Source: an uncultured Paracoccus sp. (lineage in GTDB: Bacteria > Pseudomonadota > Alphaproteobacteria > Rhodobacterales > Rhodobacteraceae). From it: a DNA stretch of 7,642 nucleotides. The notes under the pieces were generated by a model that did no database searches, was not told the DNA's origin, and was given only the letters and a program-made list of their open reading frames with translations. This document shows positions 6,533-7,642 of this stretch, piece by piece (the stretch's first letter is position 1; the number at the start of each line of letters is the position of its first letter). Position numbers and translations under genes: made by a program. The stretch lies in the NCBI GenBank assembly GCA_937859005.1, contig CALLYR010000281.1, positions 1 through 7,642 of the forward strand, read 5' to 3'.

Positions 6533-6580
6533 CCGGTGTATCCGGCGAGGATCGCCGGAATATCACCGGCTTGCCCTTTT
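6533..6580 (+). terminator. Long bulged hairpin after lpxC, candidate terminator
   Basis: Starting 8 nt after the lpxC stop, CCGGTG (6533-6538) pairs with CACCGG (6564-6569), TAT with ATA, and CCGGCGA (6542-6548) with TCGCCGG (6552-6558) around a GGA loop. This makes 16 base pairs with two single-base bulges on the right arm (6559 and 6563). A TTTT run follows only at 6577-6580, after a 7-nt gap, so it is not a perfect intrinsic terminator. It may act as a weak terminator or as an mRNA 3'-end stabiliser. Confidence 0.5.
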
Positions 6581-6607
6581 GCGCGGCCCATAGTTCTGTG
6601 CTAGGAG
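6579..6607 (+). promoter_or_regulatory. Possible bamD promoter
   Basis: TTGCGC (6579-6584) is followed after 17 nt by TAGGAG (6602-6607), in the only part of the lpxC-bamD gap that is not very GC-rich. The -35 box is fair and the -10 box poor. The call rests mainly on its place, after a hairpin and 66 nt before the bamD start. Confidence 0.25.
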
Positions 6608-6672
6608 AGCCGGGCCGCGCCGAAACGGGGCGTGCAGGACACGACCGCGGGACGGGAACGGACAGGACAGAC

Positions 6673-7521
6673 ATGGCAGTCAGGAAAACGGGCCGGTTGC
6701 TGGCAGCGGTCGCGATGTCGGTGTCTTTGCTGTCGGCATGTGGCGGCGGGGGTGGTGCCGCCACCCCGCAGCCGCTGGACAATTTCACTGCCGAGGAAAT
6801 CTACAAGCGCGGCGAATACGAACTGGAAAACAGCGGCCGTCCGCGGGATGCGGTGCATTATTTCGCGGAAGTCGAGCGGCTTTACCCCTATTCCGAATGG
6901 GCCAAGCGCGCGCTCATCATGCAGGCCTATTCCCTGCACAAGGCCCGCAACTATGAAGAGGCGCGGGGTGCTGCGCAGCGGTTCATCGACACCTATCCGG
7001 GGGACGAGGACGCGGCTTATGCCAAATACCTGCTGGCGCTGTCCTATTACGACCAGATCGACGAGATCGGGCGCGACCAGGGCCTGACCTTCCAGGCGCT
7101 GCAGGCGCTGCGCGAGGTGATCGAGCAGTATCCCGACACGGAATACGCGCGCTCGGCCGTGCTGAAATTCGACCTGGCCTTCGACCATCTGGCCGGCAAG
7201 GAAATGGAGATCGGGCGCTATTACCTCAAGCGCGGCCATTACACCTCGGCGATCAACCGCTTCCGTGTCGTGGTCGAGGAATATCAGACCACCACCCACA
7301 CGCCCGAGGCGCTGATGCGGCTGGTCGAGGCCTATCTGGCGCTGGGCCTGACCGATCAGGCGCAGACGGCGGGCGCGATTCTGGGCCACAACTTCCAGTC
7401 CTCGCCCTTCTATCAAGATGCCTATAACCAGTTGCGGGGACGGGGCCTGACCGCCACGCCGCAGGGCGATTCATGGCTGACCAAGGTCTATCGCCAGGTC
7501 GTCCAGGGCAAGTGGCTGTAG
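6673..7521 (+). CDS. bamD: Outer-membrane assembly lipoprotein BamD
   Basis: BamD (formerly ComL/YfiO) is the essential lipoprotein of the BAM complex, which inserts beta-barrel proteins into the outer membrane together with BamA. The 282-residue protein starts at ATG 6673, with AGGA 5 nt upstream. From there it has a proper lipoprotein signal: basic MAVRKTGR, a hydrophobic core, and lipobox LSAC with lipidated C23. A five-glycine stretch and a short linker follow. The rest is tetratricopeptide-like helical repeats: AEEIYKRGEYEL (40-51), the conserved ERLYPYSEWAKRA (68-80), FIDTYPGDEDAAYAKYLLALSYY (104-126), VIEQYPDTEYARSA (149-162), GRYYLKRGHYTSAINRF (181-197) and ALMRLVEAYLALGL (213-226). 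These YP.S/YP.D turns are characteristic of BamD. A longer frame from 6571 would add 34 residues ahead of the signal peptide and is not credible. recN follows 28 nt later, so the two are probably co-transcribed. Confidence 0.95.
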   Translation: MAVRKTGRLLAAVAMSVSLLSACGGGGGAATPQPLDNFTAEEIYKRGEYELENSGRPRDAVHYFAEVERLYPYSEWAKRALIMQAYSLHKARNYEEARGAAQRFIDTYPGDEDAAYAKYLLALSYYDQIDEIGRDQGLTFQALQALREVIEQYPDTEYARSAVLKFDLAFDHLAGKEMEIGRYYLKRGHYTSAINRFRVVVEEYQTTTHTPEALMRLVEAYLALGLTDQAQTAGAILGHNFQSSPFYQDAYNQLRGRGLTATPQGDSWLTKVYRQVVQGKWL

Positions 7522-7549
7522 GCCCGGCCCCCTGCCATCGGGGACCGCG

Positions 7550-7642
7550 ATGCTGAGAACGCTCGACATCCGCGACATGCTGCTGATCGACCGGCTGTCG
7601 CTGGACTTTGCGCCGGGGCTGAACGTCCTGACCGGAGAAACC
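7550..7642 (+). CDS. recN: DNA repair protein RecN, N-terminal fragment
   Basis: Only the first 31 codons are in the window. They read MLRTLDIRDMLLIDRLSLDF and end in LNVLTGET, which is the start of the RecN Walker A region (normally GETGAGKS). RecN is an SMC-like ATPase that helps repair double-strand breaks by recombination. The frame starts at ATG 7550 with GGGGA at 7540-7544 upstream, and it is still open at the right edge. The 28-nt gap from bamD and the lack of a terminator there suggest one transcript. The bamD-recN pairing is, as I recall, common in alphaproteobacteria. Confidence 0.9.
   Translation, partial: MLRTLDIRDMLLIDRLSLDFAPGLNVLTGET

Noticed and set aside
6571..6672. 34-residue N-terminal extension of BamD
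   Set aside because: It would place residues ahead of a textbook lipoprotein signal peptide. ATG 6673 has a good ribosome-binding site.
1..7642. CRISPR array, tRNA/rRNA, insertion sequence or prophage
   Set aside because: There are no regularly spaced repeats, no transposase or integrase frames, and no recognisable RNA gene. Genes are conserved housekeeping genes with uniform codon use.

Overview
The window is a high-GC stretch (roughly two-thirds G+C, with strong G/C preference at third codon positions) carrying the distal part of a division and cell-wall (dcw) cluster. It is followed by two outer-membrane biogenesis genes and the start of recN. Every real gene is on the + strand. The order ddl - ftsQ - ftsA - ftsZ - lpxC - bamD - recN, the alphaproteobacterial FtsZ C-terminal peptide (EIPAFLRRQAN) and the FtsA/FtsQ sequence style point to Rhodobacteraceae, most likely Paracoccus or a close relative. 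The genus is inferred from remembered family sequences, not from a search.

Layout. Positions 2-142 hold the 3' end of an unrecognised reading frame. Positions 143-269 are a short leader with an 8-bp inverted repeat. ddl (270-1205) runs into ftsQ (1193-2230) with a 13-nt overlap and a Shine-Dalgarno inside ddl. ftsA (2255-3601) follows 24 nt later. A 193-nt gap with two hairpins precedes ftsZ (3795-5398). A strong intrinsic terminator (5433-5456) closes the division block. An AT-rich promoter-like region leads into lpxC (5581-6525). A long bulged hairpin (6533-6569) lies just behind lpxC. bamD (6673-7521) and the first 31 codons of recN (7550 onward) are closely spaced and probably co-transcribed.

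How the genes work together. Ddl makes the D-Ala-D-Ala used to finish the peptidoglycan precursor. FtsQ, FtsA and FtsZ build the divisome that directs septal wall synthesis: FtsZ is the GTPase scaffold, FtsA its membrane anchor, and FtsQ the periplasmic connector. LpxC commits UDP-acyl-GlcNAc to lipid A, and BamD helps insert outer-membrane proteins, so the downstream block builds the outer membrane. RecN is a recombinational repair SMC-like ATPase.

The main anomaly is in ftsZ. The reading frame breaks in the tail, at about 4872-4909 and most likely in a C-run at 4897-4908. The literal frame ends at 5021 with an unrelated arginine-rich tail, while the true linker and conserved C-terminal peptide continue in the -1 frame to 5398. 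No in-phase slippery heptamer was found, so a one-base deletion (sequencing error or mutation) is the simplest reading. Apart from this, the window looks like an ordinary conserved chromosomal region, and I see no sign of a new system, mobile element, CRISPR array or RNA gene.
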